Part shown: positions 7,652 through 17,040 of the stretch, piece by piece
How positions within the stretch are numbered: position 1 is the first letter of the stretch
Layout of the letters: the number at the start of each line of letters is the position of its first letter
Assembly (NCBI GenBank): GCA_018003015.1
Contig: JAGNEZ010000025.1
Location: forward strand, 1-64,000
Reading direction: 5' to 3'
DNA length: 64,000 bases
Source: Phycisphaerae bacterium
Lineage (GTDB): Bacteria; Planctomycetota; Phycisphaerae; UBA1845; PWPN01
The notes under the pieces: model-generated
What the model was told of the DNA's origin: nothing
What the model saw: only the letters and a program-made list of their open reading frames with translations
The model's database searches: none
Position numbers and translations under genes: made by a program

Positions 7652-9235
7652 TCAATCGCCAGGCGGGGTCTCGGGAGGTGGATCGTCGCCTGCCGGGGGC
7701 GGCAGCTCTGGTCGCATTTCGGTCGCCTGGAGTGTTCGGGGGGTTCGTTCCAAGGGTTCGAGGAGGTTGACATCGGTGCCGGCGGGTGCGGCGTGCAGGT
7801 CCTTGAACCGTCGGGCGCAGGGCAGCACCTTGGCTTCCAGTGAGCCGACGGCGTCGTTGTAGGCCCCGACAGCGGTTCCGAGGTTGCGGCCGAGCTTGTC
7901 GAAATGTGCGCTCATGGTGCAGATCCGCTTGTAGAGGTCTTTGCCCAACTCGCTGATGTCCTGGGCATTTCGGGCGAGGCTTTCCTGGCGCCAGCCGTAG
8001 GAGACGGCCCTTAGCAGGGCGATCAAGGTGGTCGGAGTGGCCAGGATCACGCGTTGATCGACGCCGAACTCGATGAGGGCGGGGTCCTGCTCGAGGGCGG
8101 CGCTGAAGAAGGTTTCGCCTGGCAGGAAGAGGACGACGAACTCCGGGGCGGGCTGGAGGTGCTCCCAGTAGGACTTGCGTGCCAGGGCGGTGACGTGGTT
8201 GCGGATCTGGCGGGCATGCTCGGCCATTTTCGCCTTGCGTTGTTCGTCGTCGCCGGTCTCGATGGCCTCGAGGTAGGCGGCCAGGGGGGCCTTGGCATCC
8301 ACCACGATGCTCTTCTCGCCCGGCAGGCGGACCAGGAGATCGGGGCGGAGGCGGCCTTCATCGCCCTCGACGATCTGTTGTTCATAGAAGTCGCAGTGAT
8401 CGACCATGCCGGCCATTTCGACCACGCGTTTGAGCTGAATCTCGCCCCATCGCCCGCGGACCACGGGGGAGCGGAGGGCCTTGACCAGGTTTGACGTCTC
8501 GGACCGAAGCTGGTTCTGGGTATCGATGAGCGACCGGACCTGGCTGCGTAGTGACTCGTAGGCCCCGACTCGCTCCTTCTCGATGCCTTGGATTCGGGTG
8601 TTGAATTCCTTGAGCGATTCGGCGACTGGCTTGACCAACTCCCCGATAGCCGCCTGTCGCTTCTCGAGATCGCCTTTGGCGCTTTCCTGGAACTTCTCCA
8701 ATGAGGCCCGGGCCAGTTCGAGAAAGGACTGATTGTTGCTGAGCATGGCTTCCGACGCCAGGGCCTTGAAGGCGTCGGAGAGCCGGACGCGGGCCTCTTC
8801 GAGCAGCTTGAGCTTCTCCTCGGCGAGGCGAGCTTGTTCGGCCAGTCTGGTTTCGAGTTCTGCCTGGGCTGCCTTGAGGGCCTTCTCGGTTTCCTGCAGG
8901 CCGGTGACCTGGGCCTCCTTCTCCTTGAGGACGGCCTCGAGTCTGGGGATCTGGCGGCACTGTTCTTCGGCGGCGGATCGTTTGGCGGTTTCCACCTGGG
9001 CCTGTTCGCGCATGAGGCCGATGTCGCCGTTCAATCGCTGTGATTCGGCGGCGAGCTCGGCCAGACGCCGTTCGTGGCCCTGGAGTCGCTCCTGGAGGGC
9101 GGCGCGTTGGGCTTCCGATTCGGCGCGGCCCAGCTGGATGGCGTCGGCGATGCGGCCGCGGAGCACGAGCCACAGGGCGGCGGCACCGAGGACCAGACCC
9201 AGGATCAATGCGAAGACCGGGAGCGTGGAGCCCAT
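7652..9235 (-). CDS. rmuC: DNA recombination protein RmuC
   Basis: A 527-residue protein with an N-terminal membrane anchor (residues 6-26) and a long alanine/glutamate/leucine-rich coiled coil (about 30-250). The PD-(D/E)XK-like RmuC domain spans about 250-460. Recognisable core segments are [43 protein letters not shown] and [16 protein letters not shown]. RmuC proteins limit DNA inversions and are thought to act on DNA at recombination intermediates. Length is normal for the family. The C-terminal tail is proline-rich. No Shine-Dalgarno is visible before the ATG. Confidence 0.92.
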   Translation of the reverse strand: MGSTLPVFALILGLVLGAAALWLVLRGRIADAIQLGRAESEAQRAALQERLQGHERRLAELAAESQRLNGDIGLMREQAQVETAKRSAAEEQCRQIPRLEAVLKEKEAQVTGLQETEKALKAAQAELETRLAEQARLAEEKLKLLEEARVRLSDAFKALASEAMLSNNQSFLELARASLEKFQESAKGDLEKRQAAIGELVKPVAESLKEFNTRIQGIEKERVGAYESLRSQVRSLIDTQNQLRSETSNLVKALRSPVVRGRWGEIQLKRVVEMAGMVDHCDFYEQQIVEGDEGRLRPDLLVRLPGEKSIVVDAKAPLAAYLEAIETGDDEQRKAKMAEHARQIRNHVTALARKSYWEHLQPAPEFVVLFLPGETFFSAALEQDPALIEFGVDQRVILATPTTLIALLRAVSYGWRQESLARNAQDISELGKDLYKRICTMSAHFDKLGRNLGTAVGAYNDAVGSLEAKVLPCARRFKDLHAAPAGTDVNLLEPLERTPRTLQATEMRPELPPPAGDDPPPETPPGD

Positions 9236-9398
9236 GATGCAGACAAGTGTAACTTCGTTGGCCGTCGATACAAGCAGGGTCGGCCGGGCGGGTTTGCCTG
9301 GAGGGCATCTGTCCGCGTGGCGATTGGCGTCGAGAGGTATCGCCTGATGACGGTTGCAGCGGATGGGAGCACGTTCCGACCGGGCGATTCGGGTTTCG

Positions 9399-9428
9399 TT
9401 GACATCGTTGCGGCCTGGTTTGTACGAT
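9399..9428 (+). promoter_or_regulatory. sigma70-type promoter for the PQQ-repeat gene
   Basis: TTGACA (9399-9404), 18-base spacer, TACGAT (9423-9428). The leader to the ATG at 9525 is about 90 bases. This sits in the divergent region between rmuC and the next gene, where nothing else is recognised. Confidence 0.5.
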
Positions 9429-9524
9429 CAAGGAGTGTTTTCCAGAAAGAGGAACGGACGGGTCTCGTCTATCCTCCTGGATGGCCGGTGTGGATCGTCC
9501 GCGTGTTTTGAAGGAGGCCTCGCC

Positions 9525-9857
9525 ATGCAACGCCCCAACGGGGAACCCGTGTTTATCGGCATTGCCGGAACGGTTCTGGCCCTGGACCGATCGACGGGTG
9601 AGGAGATCTGGCGTACGCCGCTGAAGGGCAGCGACTTCGTCAATCTGGCCCTCGACGGCAACCAGTTGCTGGCCTCGGTGCGAGGGGAGGTATTCTGTCT
9701 CGATCCGGCCACGGGCGAGATTCTGTGGCACAATGGGCTGAAGGGTCTGGGTTGGGGGCTGGTGTCTTTCACGAGCCGGTCGATGTCCAGTTCTACGGGA
9801 TGCGTTATGGCAGCCGAAGGCAGTCGAAGGCAGCAACGAGCGGCGACGGCCACGTGA
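9525..9857 (+). CDS. small PQQ-like beta-propeller repeat protein
   Basis: A 110-residue protein with two PQQ-type blades: IAGTVLALDRSTGEEIWRT (residues 9-30) and GEVFCLDPATGEILWHNGL (about 50-70), followed by GLGWGLVSF. It has no signal peptide, so it is probably cytoplasmic. Two blades cannot close a propeller, so it may oligomerise. Short proteins of this plan occur as a conserved family of unknown function. The ATG at 9525 is chosen for the AAGGAGG at 9511-9517, although the frame is open from 9354. The C-terminus is rich in Ser, Arg and Ala. Confidence 0.75.
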   Translation: MQRPNGEPVFIGIAGTVLALDRSTGEEIWRTPLKGSDFVNLALDGNQLLASVRGEVFCLDPATGEILWHNGLKGLGWGLVSFTSRSMSSSTGCVMAAEGSRRQQRAATAT

Positions 9858-9912
9858 ATCGTGCCCGGCTCGTGCCGACCGACCCGCTTCACGACTTGGT
9901 GCGAGGCCATTT

Positions 9913-10632
9913 GTGCCTGACCGGCGAACCCATCGCGGCCGACATCCCGAGGATGATCGCTTGTTCGCGCCGACGGTCTGGCCGACGCTCTGCCGCGCGG
10001 TCGAGGATCTTTCCTGGCTGCTGACGGGCGGATACGCGGAGAAGTCCGCCCTCAAGCTGGTTGGTGATCATTTCCAGCTCAACGAGCGGCAGCGTACGGC
10101 GGTGATGCGCTGCGCGTGCAGCGACGCGTCGCTGGCGCATCGGCGCCGGACGGAGGCGGCGGAGGTGGAGGTAGGAGACCAGCCGCTGCTGATTGACGGC
10201 TACAACGTTCTGACCAGCATCGAGGCGGCCCTGGCCGGGGGGGTAGTCCTCGAGGGCCGAGACGGCTGCTACCGGGATATGGCCAGCATGCACGGCACGT
10301 TCCGGCAGGTGAAGGAGACGATGCCGGCCAGCGAGCTCATCGGGCGGGTGCTGGCCCACCTTGGGGTCGCACGGGTGGTGTGGTACCTGGATCGGCCGGT
10401 CTCGAACAGCGGCCGGCTCAGGACGATGCTGCTCGCGGCCGCGGGGCGTCAAGGCTGGTCCTGGCAGGTGGAGTTGGTGGCCAATCCGGATGCGGTTCTG
10501 GCGGCCAGCGAGGCGATGATCGCGACGGCCGACAGCGTGGTCCTCGACCGGTGCAGACGCTGGTTCAATCTGGTTCGCCGGGCCATCGCCATCGGGCTGC
10601 CGAGTTGCCCGATTGTGCGTCTGCACGCGTGA
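9913..10632 (+). CDS. DUF434 / DUF5616 family protein
   Basis: A 239-residue protein beginning GTG with the family-typical MPDRRTHRG..PED. The N-terminal helical part LSWLLTGGYAEKSALKLVGD with NERQR fits DUF434. The second part, LLIDGYNVLTSIEAALAGG through VWYLDRPVSNSGRL, contains the conserved DGYN and YLDxPVSNSG motifs. It ends with VELVANPD and IATADSVVLD, a Rossmann-like, PIN/NYN-type arrangement of acidic residues. A nuclease-like role is an inference only. No close Shine-Dalgarno is seen. It lies 55 bases after the PQQ-repeat gene. Confidence 0.85.
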   Translation: MPDRRTHRGRHPEDDRLFAPTVWPTLCRAVEDLSWLLTGGYAEKSALKLVGDHFQLNERQRTAVMRCACSDASLAHRRRTEAAEVEVGDQPLLIDGYNVLTSIEAALAGGVVLEGRDGCYRDMASMHGTFRQVKETMPASELIGRVLAHLGVARVVWYLDRPVSNSGRLRTMLLAAAGRQGWSWQVELVANPDAVLAASEAMIATADSVVLDRCRRWFNLVRRAIAIGLPSCPIVRLHA

Positions 10633-10930
10633 CGCCGGATTTGCCGCGCAGGCCCGATGCCTGGAGAGCGGGCGGAGGCGGTCTCTTTGCCGGTCGGGGA
10701 TGGGCGGAAGGCGATGGCCCGCCTGCGAAGGGGAGCCGAGCGGGGTGGGAGTTCAGGCGAGGTACCGGGCGCGGACCTGCGTGGTGATCGAGGTTGTTCG
10801 GAAAGGGCACGGCAGGCAACAGGGCTCGTCGTGCAGACCCTCAGTGTGGTCCGCAAGGCGAGCCCTGCCAACTGGAAAGGAGCACGGAAACGCTGTGTGG
10901 TTACGCCCGGGGGGGGCGAAGCTCTGGTTA
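10633..10930. other. intergenic stretch without a supported gene
   Basis: Frames are open on both strands but none has a ribosome site or recognisable protein motif. It separates convergent genes. I see no clear T-tailed hairpin. Confidence 0.5.
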
Positions 10931-11179
10931 TCAGACCGATGGTACGGTTCCGCCGCCCATGGTGGTGCTGGCCGGCTGGGTCCCGGAGGTGAACATCGCC
11001 TGGATGGCCTGGAAAGCCGTCTCGGTGATGCCCTGGCTGGCGGCGACGGCGGTCTCACCCAGCCCGTTGATCAGGGCGTCGGACACGTCGGGGTCGCAAC
11101 CTGGGATGGAGAACGCCGCTCCCAGGCCCATCGTCATCAGCGCGATTTCGAGTTTGCGAACCATGGCACGGAGTCTCAT
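10931..11179 (-). CDS. small putative lipoprotein
   Basis: An 82-residue protein with a positively charged N-terminus, a hydrophobic segment (residues 10-25) and a lipobox-like SIPGC, so Cys28 is a candidate lipidation site. The mature part is rich in Ala, Gln and Thr and contains VSDALINGLGETAVAASQG. No known family. A good ribosome site, GGGAGGAA, lies about six bases before the ATG, which is the main reason for accepting it. The gene stands alone between two plus-strand genes. Confidence 0.65.
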   Translation of the reverse strand: MRLRAMVRKLEIALMTMGLGAAFSIPGCDPDVSDALINGLGETAVAASQGITETAFQAIQAMFTSGTQPASTTMGGGTVPSV

Positions 11180-11404
11180 ACTGTTCCTCCCGGTCTAATT
11201 CACCGTGTGGCAATAGGTTATAATGTGCCCGCGAACCGGCGGGCCACAAGCTCCGGGGCTCAGGGTGCGTCGTGGGAAGCCTGGTTGCCGAGCGGCCGGA
11301 AGCCGGTCCACGCAGGATTCGCCGTGCGCTCTTGCCCTGGTCCATCCGGTTTATCGGTTGGCGGGGTTATCGGGTTGAGTTAACCGTGGAATGGAGGTGT
11401 GACC

Positions 11405-11977
11405 ATGCGAATTCTGACCGTCAACGGCAGTCCCCGGCCTCATGGCAACACGGGCGTCATGCTCAAGCGGGTCTCCTCGGTGCTGGTCGAGGCGGGCCAC
11501 GAGGTCGACGATCTGTTTCTGGAGGCGTACGACCTGCGACCCTGCGGGGCGTGCATGGCCTGCGCCCGGGAGCGGGACGGGAAGTGTCATGGTCGAAATG
11601 ACGACGGCAACGCGATCATCGCCCGGACCGTAGCCGCGGACGTGATCCTGCTGGGCTCGCCGGTTTATTTTGGCTCGTTGACCGGTCAGATGAAGGCGTA
11701 CCTGGATCGGGTTGGCTTCGTCAGCCGGGTGAGCACCCAGTTTCTCAACCGCAAGATCGGGGCGGCGGTGGTTCCCGCCCGCCGGGCGGGGCAGCTGTTG
11801 ACCTTCGCGGAGCTGAACATGTGGTTTTTGATCAACGGCATGATTGTTCCGGGCAGCACGTACTGGAACGTGGGTCAGGGCATGAAGGAGGGGGACGTGG
11901 CCGGGGATGCGGAAGCGATGACGACGCTGGATGAGCTGGCCAAGAATCTGCTCTGGCTGATGGAGAAGACGGCTTGA
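11405..11977 (+). CDS. flavodoxin-fold NAD(P)H-dependent FMN reductase / iron-sulfur flavoprotein-like
   Basis: A 190-residue protein of the NADPH-dependent FMN reductase fold. The FMN phosphate loop is NGSPRPHGNTG near the N-terminus. A cysteine-rich segment RPCGACMACARERDGKC (about residues 44-60) resembles the iron-sulfur flavoprotein motif, although the CxxCxxC...C spacing may simply be structural. GSPVYFGSLTGQMKAYLDR is the second flavin-contact segment. Likely an electron-transfer or quinone/nitro reductase; partner unknown. The ATG at 11405 has GGAGGT just upstream; an in-frame GTG at 11399 overlaps that site. Confidence 0.85.
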   Translation: MRILTVNGSPRPHGNTGVMLKRVSSVLVEAGHEVDDLFLEAYDLRPCGACMACARERDGKCHGRNDDGNAIIARTVAADVILLGSPVYFGSLTGQMKAYLDRVGFVSRVSTQFLNRKIGAAVVPARRAGQLLTFAELNMWFLINGMIVPGSTYWNVGQGMKEGDVAGDAEAMTTLDELAKNLLWLMEKTA

Positions 11978-12054
11978 GGGAGCGGAGGGAGGCGAATCGA
12001 GGTGGAACGTGTAGCCACGTTGACGGGCAAGGCCTAGGATCCTACCCTTCCACC

Positions 12055-12873
12055 GTGAATGAGGGATCACGACCGACGGAAGAGCGATCGCGCTCGACGG
12101 AGTCCGGTGCGTCCGAATCGTTCAACGCCTCGGGTCCGTGGGATGCGCGGAAAGTCATTGCGCTGCTTCGTCATCTGGGTCCAGCGGGTGTGCTGGCGGT
12201 GATCTCGGCCACGCTTCCGGCGCTGGGCGGTTTTGTGTTGCTGGGGTCTTTGAGCTGGACGGGGAACTGGCTGCGTGGCCAAGGCGACCAGGGGGTGTTC
12301 ATTTACGTGGTCGGCTACTCGCTGCTGGCGGGTCTTGCCTTGCTGCCGACTTACGCCCAGTCGATCACCGGCGGTTTCTGCTTTGGCCGGTTCACGGGGT
12401 CGCTGGCCGCCCTGGGGGGGATTCTCGGGGCCGCGACGCTGGCCTACGTGATTGCCCGCCGGGCCTCGGGCGAGCGGGTGGTGAGGCTCATCGAGGAGCA
12501 GCCGAAGTGGAAAGCAGTATATACGGCTCTGGTTGGTGGTGGTTTTTGGAAGACTCTGCTGATTGTCGCGCTGCTGCGCGTCCCGCCGAATTCCCCGTTT
12601 GCGATCACCAATCTGGTGATGGCTGCCACCAAGGTGAGCTGGCCGGTCTACGCCCTGGGCACGGTGGTGGGTATTGCCCCGCGGACGGTCTTCGCGGTGT
12701 ATGTCGGGGCCCAGGTGACCGAGCTGAGCACGGGCAGTTTCTCGTCAACTGGGCAGTGGCTCATCACCCTGGTGGTCGGACTGGTGGTTCTGGCGATCAT
12801 CGGGGCCATCGCCAACCGGGCGTTGAGGACGGTGACTACGGGCAGCTGTCCGGAGCGATCTGACCGACGTTGA
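12055..12873 (+). CDS. TVP38/TMEM64-type VTT-domain membrane protein
   Basis: An integral membrane protein of about 272 residues with a VTT (SNARE-associated) domain. A Ser/Thr/Glu-rich N-terminus is followed by about six hydrophobic segments. Typical features are LPTYAQSITGGFCFGRFTG (the F/YxxxxG re-entrant segment), a GAATLAYVIARRASGERVV segment and LLRVPPNSPFAITNLVMAAT. Such proteins act in lipid or undecaprenyl phosphate translocation or membrane homeostasis; the substrate is unknown here. The start is uncertain: no ATG is available, a GTG lies at 12055, and a TTG at 11974 overlaps the stop of the flavoprotein gene. Its end overlaps the convergent gene by 38 bases. Confidence 0.8.
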   Translation: MNEGSRPTEERSRSTESGASESFNASGPWDARKVIALLRHLGPAGVLAVISATLPALGGFVLLGSLSWTGNWLRGQGDQGVFIYVVGYSLLAGLALLPTYAQSITGGFCFGRFTGSLAALGGILGAATLAYVIARRASGERVVRLIEEQPKWKAVYTALVGGGFWKTLLIVALLRVPPNSPFAITNLVMAATKVSWPVYALGTVVGIAPRTVFAVYVGAQVTELSTGSFSSTGQWLITLVVGLVVLAIIGAIANRALRTVTTGSCPERSDRR

Positions 12874-15739
12874 GACGGACGCGGGTGAGGTCCAGGACAT
12901 TGATTCGCCCGTCTGCGGAGAGATCGGATCGGAAGTTGGCGGCGTTCACCGGCTCGCCCAGGGTGGAGCGTACCTTTCCCATGTCCAGGGTGTTGACGCG
13001 ACGGTCCGCGTTGACGTCGCCGGACATGACCGTGAAGCAGAGGGTTGCGGAAACCGGGCTTCCCTCCTCTGAATTCACTATACCAGGGAATACCACCTTG
13101 AGAGTCTCGCCGTCGTTGACCCCGCTCAGCAGAATGGTGGCCGTGGTTTCGGCGACGACGAGGGCGTCCACCCGGCCGCTGGAGAGGCCCACGCTGGCCA
13201 CATCGAGGCCGTTGACCGTCTGCACCGGCCGGTCGAACGAGACGATCAGCAGGCTCGGTCCGCCGGCCCGGGGCTCGATCGCGTCTCCGGCCGTCACATC
13301 GATGCCGAAATCACCTGCCCCGCCGTGGGTCTTCACCGAGACGGCGCTGGTCAGCTTGGGGGTTGCCGCGTGCACACAGCCCCCGGTCTGGGGGTCGCAG
13401 TGGTCCTCGGTTCCGGGATTGCCGTCATCGCAGTAGACGGCTTGGTGAAGACACGCGGACTGCGGGTCGCAGCGGTCGATCGTGCACAGGTCGCCGTCGT
13501 CGCAGGATTTGGGCGCGTTCACGCACTCGCCGACTTGAGGATCGCAGCTGTCGTCGGTGCAGACATCGTGGTCGTCGCAATCCTTGGCGATATGGATGCA
13601 GCCGTTCTGGGGGTCGTAGCCGTCGGCGGTGCAGGCATCGTGGTCATCGCAGCCGATGTTGACCGTGGGCTCGGCTTCGACGGCATCGCGATAGAAATAC
13701 CAATCGACGCCCATGGTCACGCTTGGGGCATCGGTGCGGGCGATCTGCCAGGTCAGATCATCCGCGTTGTCCGAGCCGAGCACCTCGAACGGGCCGGGGG
13801 GCAGCTCGCCGCCATCCCACCAAAAACGCCCCACGTTTCCGACCCGCCGGAACCGCACGGAGTGGAACGCGTTGATGTCGCCCAGGGGGACTGGCCCGGC
13901 GACGGGCACATACCGGGAGCCCCAGCGAAACTGCACTCCACTCTGGGGAGGGAGGCCGCTGTGGTACGAATCGATCCAGGGGCCGTACGAGCCGGAAGCC
14001 TGAAGGGCCACGTAGCTGTCTGGATCGACCTTCAAGCGCATGTGGTATTCGTGATCGCGAGGACGAAGGAAGTTGGAGTCCACCCTGGCCCTGGGAATCA
14101 CCGGCGACTGGGATGCGAATGCCAGGAGATTCGCGACCGAGAGGAGGGTGGTGGCATTCTGGCTGTCGTCGATTGTGAACCAGGGGTGGGGCCACTGGGC
14201 GGCGTTGGAGACGAAGTCCCGGGCGCTGCCCCAGAACACGGTTGAGATGGCCGGTGCAGACCGGGGCAGATGGGGGTTCCAGCCGGCGTCGAACCATCGA
14301 CCCGTGCCGCCGACACCGGGGGTGCTGGATTCGCGGGCGTTGCAGCCGACGTAGATTTCCAGACCCTCGCCCGGCACGTAGAGCATGGACGGGCGATAGG
14401 CTCCGATGCCGAACCAGCCGGACGCCGGCTCCAGAACGGTGGGCAGCAGGAGGCTGAAATGCAGCCCGTCCTCCGACCGCAGCATGTAGACGTCGTGTTT
14501 GCTGGTCTTGTTCTCCCGGAACGCTCCGAAACTGCCCATCAGCCAGTAGACTCCGCCCTCCCTGATCACGTCGAAATGCCAGGGTCCCCAGAGGCCTTTC
14601 GGCAGCCCCATGTCGGCCGTGCCCAGCGTGGTCCAGGTCACCCCGTCCTGAGAGCTGTAAGCGACCATGACCACGGTGTTCGTGCCCAGCAAGTTCATCG
14701 CCCACATTCTCAAGCTGCCGTCGGGTTCCTGAATCACGGTCGGGCTGGTGAAGCTGTTGTAGGGGCCCACCAGGCTGGTGGGGTTGAAGGCCGAGATCTG
14801 GACGCCCGTCCAGGCCCCGTCGGTCGAGGTCAGGTCGTCAAAGAAGACCGCGTGCCCGACGGAGTTGGTGCGGTGGTACACGCGGAGCGTATCGGTTGCA
14901 GGCCCGCCGCTGGGCAATGAGCCCGCCCTCAGGAAGACCGCCTCGGGATCCGAGTTGTTGCCTCCGTCGGGACCCGAGGGCGGGCCGACAATCCAGTTGT
15001 TGTGGTACTTCCATGCGGGATTTGTGGCCACGTCCGGTGGCCAATCCCAGGTCAGTCCCCGGTCAGCACTGAGCCAGACCTCGGGGTTCTCGAGTTCGTT
15101 GGCGCTCAGGGCCGGGCTGGGATTCTGGGGGAACATGGTGTCCACGAGCACGCGGTTCACCGTCGGCGGCGTCTCAGGGGACAACCGACACATCCAACCT
15201 TCGGCCGGTACCACTGTCGGGTGGGTCGTGGTCTTGCCCGGCGGGTCGGTACGGAGAGCGAGACGTATGCCCTCGCTTGCGAGCAGGCGGGCGGTCAGCG
15301 TGGAAGGCTCATAGCGTGGTCCTCCAGGCGGCTCGCAACTGTAGGTGATGAAGCCCGAACCCAAAGGCAGCCGCGGCACACGAACCCAGAAGGTGGCGGA
15401 GACGCCAGGCTGTTCATCCATCATCCAGAAGGGAATCGGTGTGGCTGCATCCAACCCCTGATAGAACCTCACGCTACCGAAATCAGGAGGAAAACCCCCG
15501 AGCTGGACCTGCTCGGCCGTCAGCGTGATCAGCACGGTGTGCTCGACCAGGGGAACGGGGCCGCTGTTCCGGATCTCGACCACCTCGGTTCTCGAGGCCC
15601 CGTGGACCGCGAGGCACAAGAGGCCCACCAGCGCGGCGGGCATCAGCACCCCGCAACGGACGCCGACCCGTGCCCAGCCGGGTTCCAGCCGCCAAGCCGT
15701 CAGTCGTTTCAGCCAGACGGTCAAGCTCTGAAGATCCAT
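12836..15739 (-). CDS. giant exported DUF2341 / beta-propeller / Cys-rich / dockerin-like protein
   Basis: A 967-residue secreted protein with a long basic N-terminus and a signal helix at about residues 30-47 (AALVGLLCLAVHGAS). A DUF2341 domain follows (about 50-150: VLITLTAEQVQ, RFYQGLDAATPIPFWMMDE, FITYSCEP). Next is a large region (about 200-560) with repeated beta strands and W(D/N)-G segments like five-bladed GH43/GH117-type propellers, then a jelly-roll-like segment (about 560-690). Four Cys-rich units of about 24 residues (CDDxDxCTxDxCDPQ) lie at about 697-795, followed by a beta-rich stretch. A dockerin-like pair (GDVNADRRVNTLDM and DLSADGRINVLDL) closes the protein. A glycan-processing or surface-binding role is inferred. 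GGGGAG lies just before the ATG. Confidence 0.85.
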   Translation of the reverse strand: MDLQSLTVWLKRLTAWRLEPGWARVGVRCGVLMPAALVGLLCLAVHGASRTEVVEIRNSGPVPLVEHTVLITLTAEQVQLGGFPPDFGSVRFYQGLDAATPIPFWMMDEQPGVSATFWVRVPRLPLGSGFITYSCEPPGGPRYEPSTLTARLLASEGIRLALRTDPPGKTTTHPTVVPAEGWMCRLSPETPPTVNRVLVDTMFPQNPSPALSANELENPEVWLSADRGLTWDWPPDVATNPAWKYHNNWIVGPPSGPDGGNNSDPEAVFLRAGSLPSGGPATDTLRVYHRTNSVGHAVFFDDLTSTDGAWTGVQISAFNPTSLVGPYNSFTSPTVIQEPDGSLRMWAMNLLGTNTVVMVAYSSQDGVTWTTLGTADMGLPKGLWGPWHFDVIREGGVYWLMGSFGAFRENKTSKHDVYMLRSEDGLHFSLLLPTVLEPASGWFGIGAYRPSMLYVPGEGLEIYVGCNARESSTPGVGGTGRWFDAGWNPHLPRSAPAISTVFWGSARDFVSNAAQWPHPWFTIDDSQNATTLLSVANLLAFASQSPVIPRARVDSNFLRPRDHEYHMRLKVDPDSYVALQASGSYGPWIDSYHSGLPPQSGVQFRWGSRYVPVAGPVPLGDINAFHSVRFRRVGNVGRFWWDGGELPPGPFEVLGSDNADDLTWQIARTDAPSVTMGVDWYFYRDAVEAEPTVNIGCDDHDACTADGYDPQNGCIHIAKDCDDHDVCTDDSCDPQVGECVNAPKSCDDGDLCTIDRCDPQSACLHQAVYCDDGNPGTEDHCDPQTGGCVHAATPKLTSAVSVKTHGGAGDFGIDVTAGDAIEPRAGGPSLLIVSFDRPVQTVNGLDVASVGLSSGRVDALVVAETTATILLSGVNDGETLKVVFPGIVNSEEGSPVSATLCFTVMSGDVNADRRVNTLDMGKVRSTLGEPVNAANFRSDLSADGRINVLDLTRVRLNVGQIAPDSCP
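13361..13650 (-). repeat. four tandem Cys/Asp-rich protein repeats
   Basis: In-frame units of 24-25 codons within the preceding CDS, each reading CDD(H/G)(D/N)xCTxDxCDPQxGxCxH with small changes. The first unit has Tyr and the last Gly in place of one Cys. Each unit's paired Asp and Cys residues suggest disulfide-bonded or metal-binding loops. Confidence 0.8.
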
Positions 15740-16176
15740 TGACTCCCCGGCACAGAGATATCGCCTAACGCGTCATGGTGCACACCGTGACCTGATACCC
15801 TCAGACTCTAGCCCAAGCGCATGAAAAGAAGATGAGGCGAGCATGAAGTTGCCTTTATTGTCTCGAGCCTTCCCGGAGCCTCGCCTTGTGGAATGCCAAG
15901 TGCTTTGTTATCGGACTCACGTCATGCAACGACGCGGGCTTCGCAGGACCCACCCGCTGCGCGTTCTCACGGCATCCGAGAAGAGCATCGTCCGCGTACC
16001 TCGGCGGGCGTGGTGGGCCTTTGGACCGACCCTCGCATCGTCCAGGGCTCGCGGCGTACGATCCGAGGGGCAGCAGGCCGCGGCCGGGCCGGCGGCCATC
16101 TGTTCCGTTCGGCTCCGTGTGCCGATAACACGTGGGGAGCGTTGTTCTCCGAGACGATGACGAGGAACCGTGTTCG
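15740..16176. other. divergent intergenic region without a supported gene
   Basis: Lies between the minus-strand DUF2341/dockerin gene and the plus-strand methyltransferase gene. Short frames on both strands (for example 15843-16160) have no ribosome site and an arginine/proline-rich composition typical of non-coding GC-rich DNA. Promoters for both genes should lie here but I could not pick out a convincing pair of boxes. Confidence 0.5.
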
Positions 16177-17040
16177 ATGGACCATGACAAGAGCATTGTC
16201 CGGACGTTCTACGAGCATTTCGGCTGGAGCCGGGACGCGACCGGCGTCTACAACGACGTCGTGCTCTTCGAGGACGGCCGGCAAGTGGTCCAATGGTACT
16301 ACCTGCAGACCAACCGGCGCGTGCAGAGGTACATCCCGGCCAAGGGTCGCTTCTTCCTGGATGCCGGCTCGGGACCGATTCCCCACCCGGAGTACCTTGA
16401 GCAATCCGCGGGCTATGATCGCCGGGTGTGCGCGGATTTCTCGTTCGAGGCCCTGAAGCAGGCCCGCGAGAAGCTTGGTGGTTTTGGGTTCTACGTGCAG
16501 GCGGACATCACGCGCCTGCCTTTCAAGGACGGTGCTTTCGACGCGGTCGTGGCGGCCCACATCCTCTACCACGTGCCGGCCACCGAGCAGGCCAGGGCGG
16601 TTCGGGAGCTGCATCGGGCCACGGCCCCCGACGGTGGCTGCGTCATTCTGTACACACGGAAATACCCGCTCCTGGCGAAAATCAAGCGGCTGTTTCGCGC
16701 GGAGCGGTGGTGTGCCACGATTCCGGGCTTCTATCGCCTGCACAAGGGGTGGTCGAGGCGACGGTCGGCCAAGGAGCAAGCCGGCGGGCAAACCGCGACC
16801 GCCCGGCCGCCCCTCTACGCCCACGCCTATCCCTATCGCTGGTTTGAGCAGTCATTCCCGAAGAGCTGGCGGCTGCAGGTTCGTGCGTGGCGGGTGATGG
16901 GCACGGCGTTCTCGCGACGATTCGTGCCCGACAATCTGCTTGGGGGGCTCTTCGTGAGACTCCTCTACCGCATCGAAGACCTCTTCCCGCGGCTGTTGCT
17001 CCGCGTCGGGCGATACCCGATGATCGTCATTCAGAAGTGA
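16177..17040 (+). CDS. class I SAM-dependent methyltransferase
   Basis: A 287-residue methyltransferase. Motif I is FFLDAGSGPIPHPEY (G.G.G variant), the acidic end of strand 2 is CADFS, and motif II/post I is QADITRLPFKDGAFDAVVAAHILYHV. The helix RELHRATAPDGGCVILYTRK is typical of UbiE/Methyltransf_11 enzymes. The C-terminal part (about 170-287) is basic and hydrophobic and may bind a membrane or lipid substrate. Substrate unknown. The ATG at 16177 is chosen for GAGGAA ten bases upstream; the frame is open from 16132. The end overlaps the convergent DUF167 gene by 14 bases. Confidence 0.8.
   Translation: MDHDKSIVRTFYEHFGWSRDATGVYNDVVLFEDGRQVVQWYYLQTNRRVQRYIPAKGRFFLDAGSGPIPHPEYLEQSAGYDRRVCADFSFEALKQAREKLGGFGFYVQADITRLPFKDGAFDAVVAAHILYHVPATEQARAVRELHRATAPDGGCVILYTRKYPLLAKIKRLFRAERWCATIPGFYRLHKGWSRRRSAKEQAGGQTATARPPLYAHAYPYRWFEQSFPKSWRLQVRAWRVMGTAFSRRFVPDNLLGGLFVRLLYRIEDLFPRLLLRVGRYPMIVIQK

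Noticed and set aside
8382-10055. 557-residue minus-strand frame overlapping rmuC
   Set aside because: Arg/Pro/Gly-rich shadow in another frame of rmuC and its flank.
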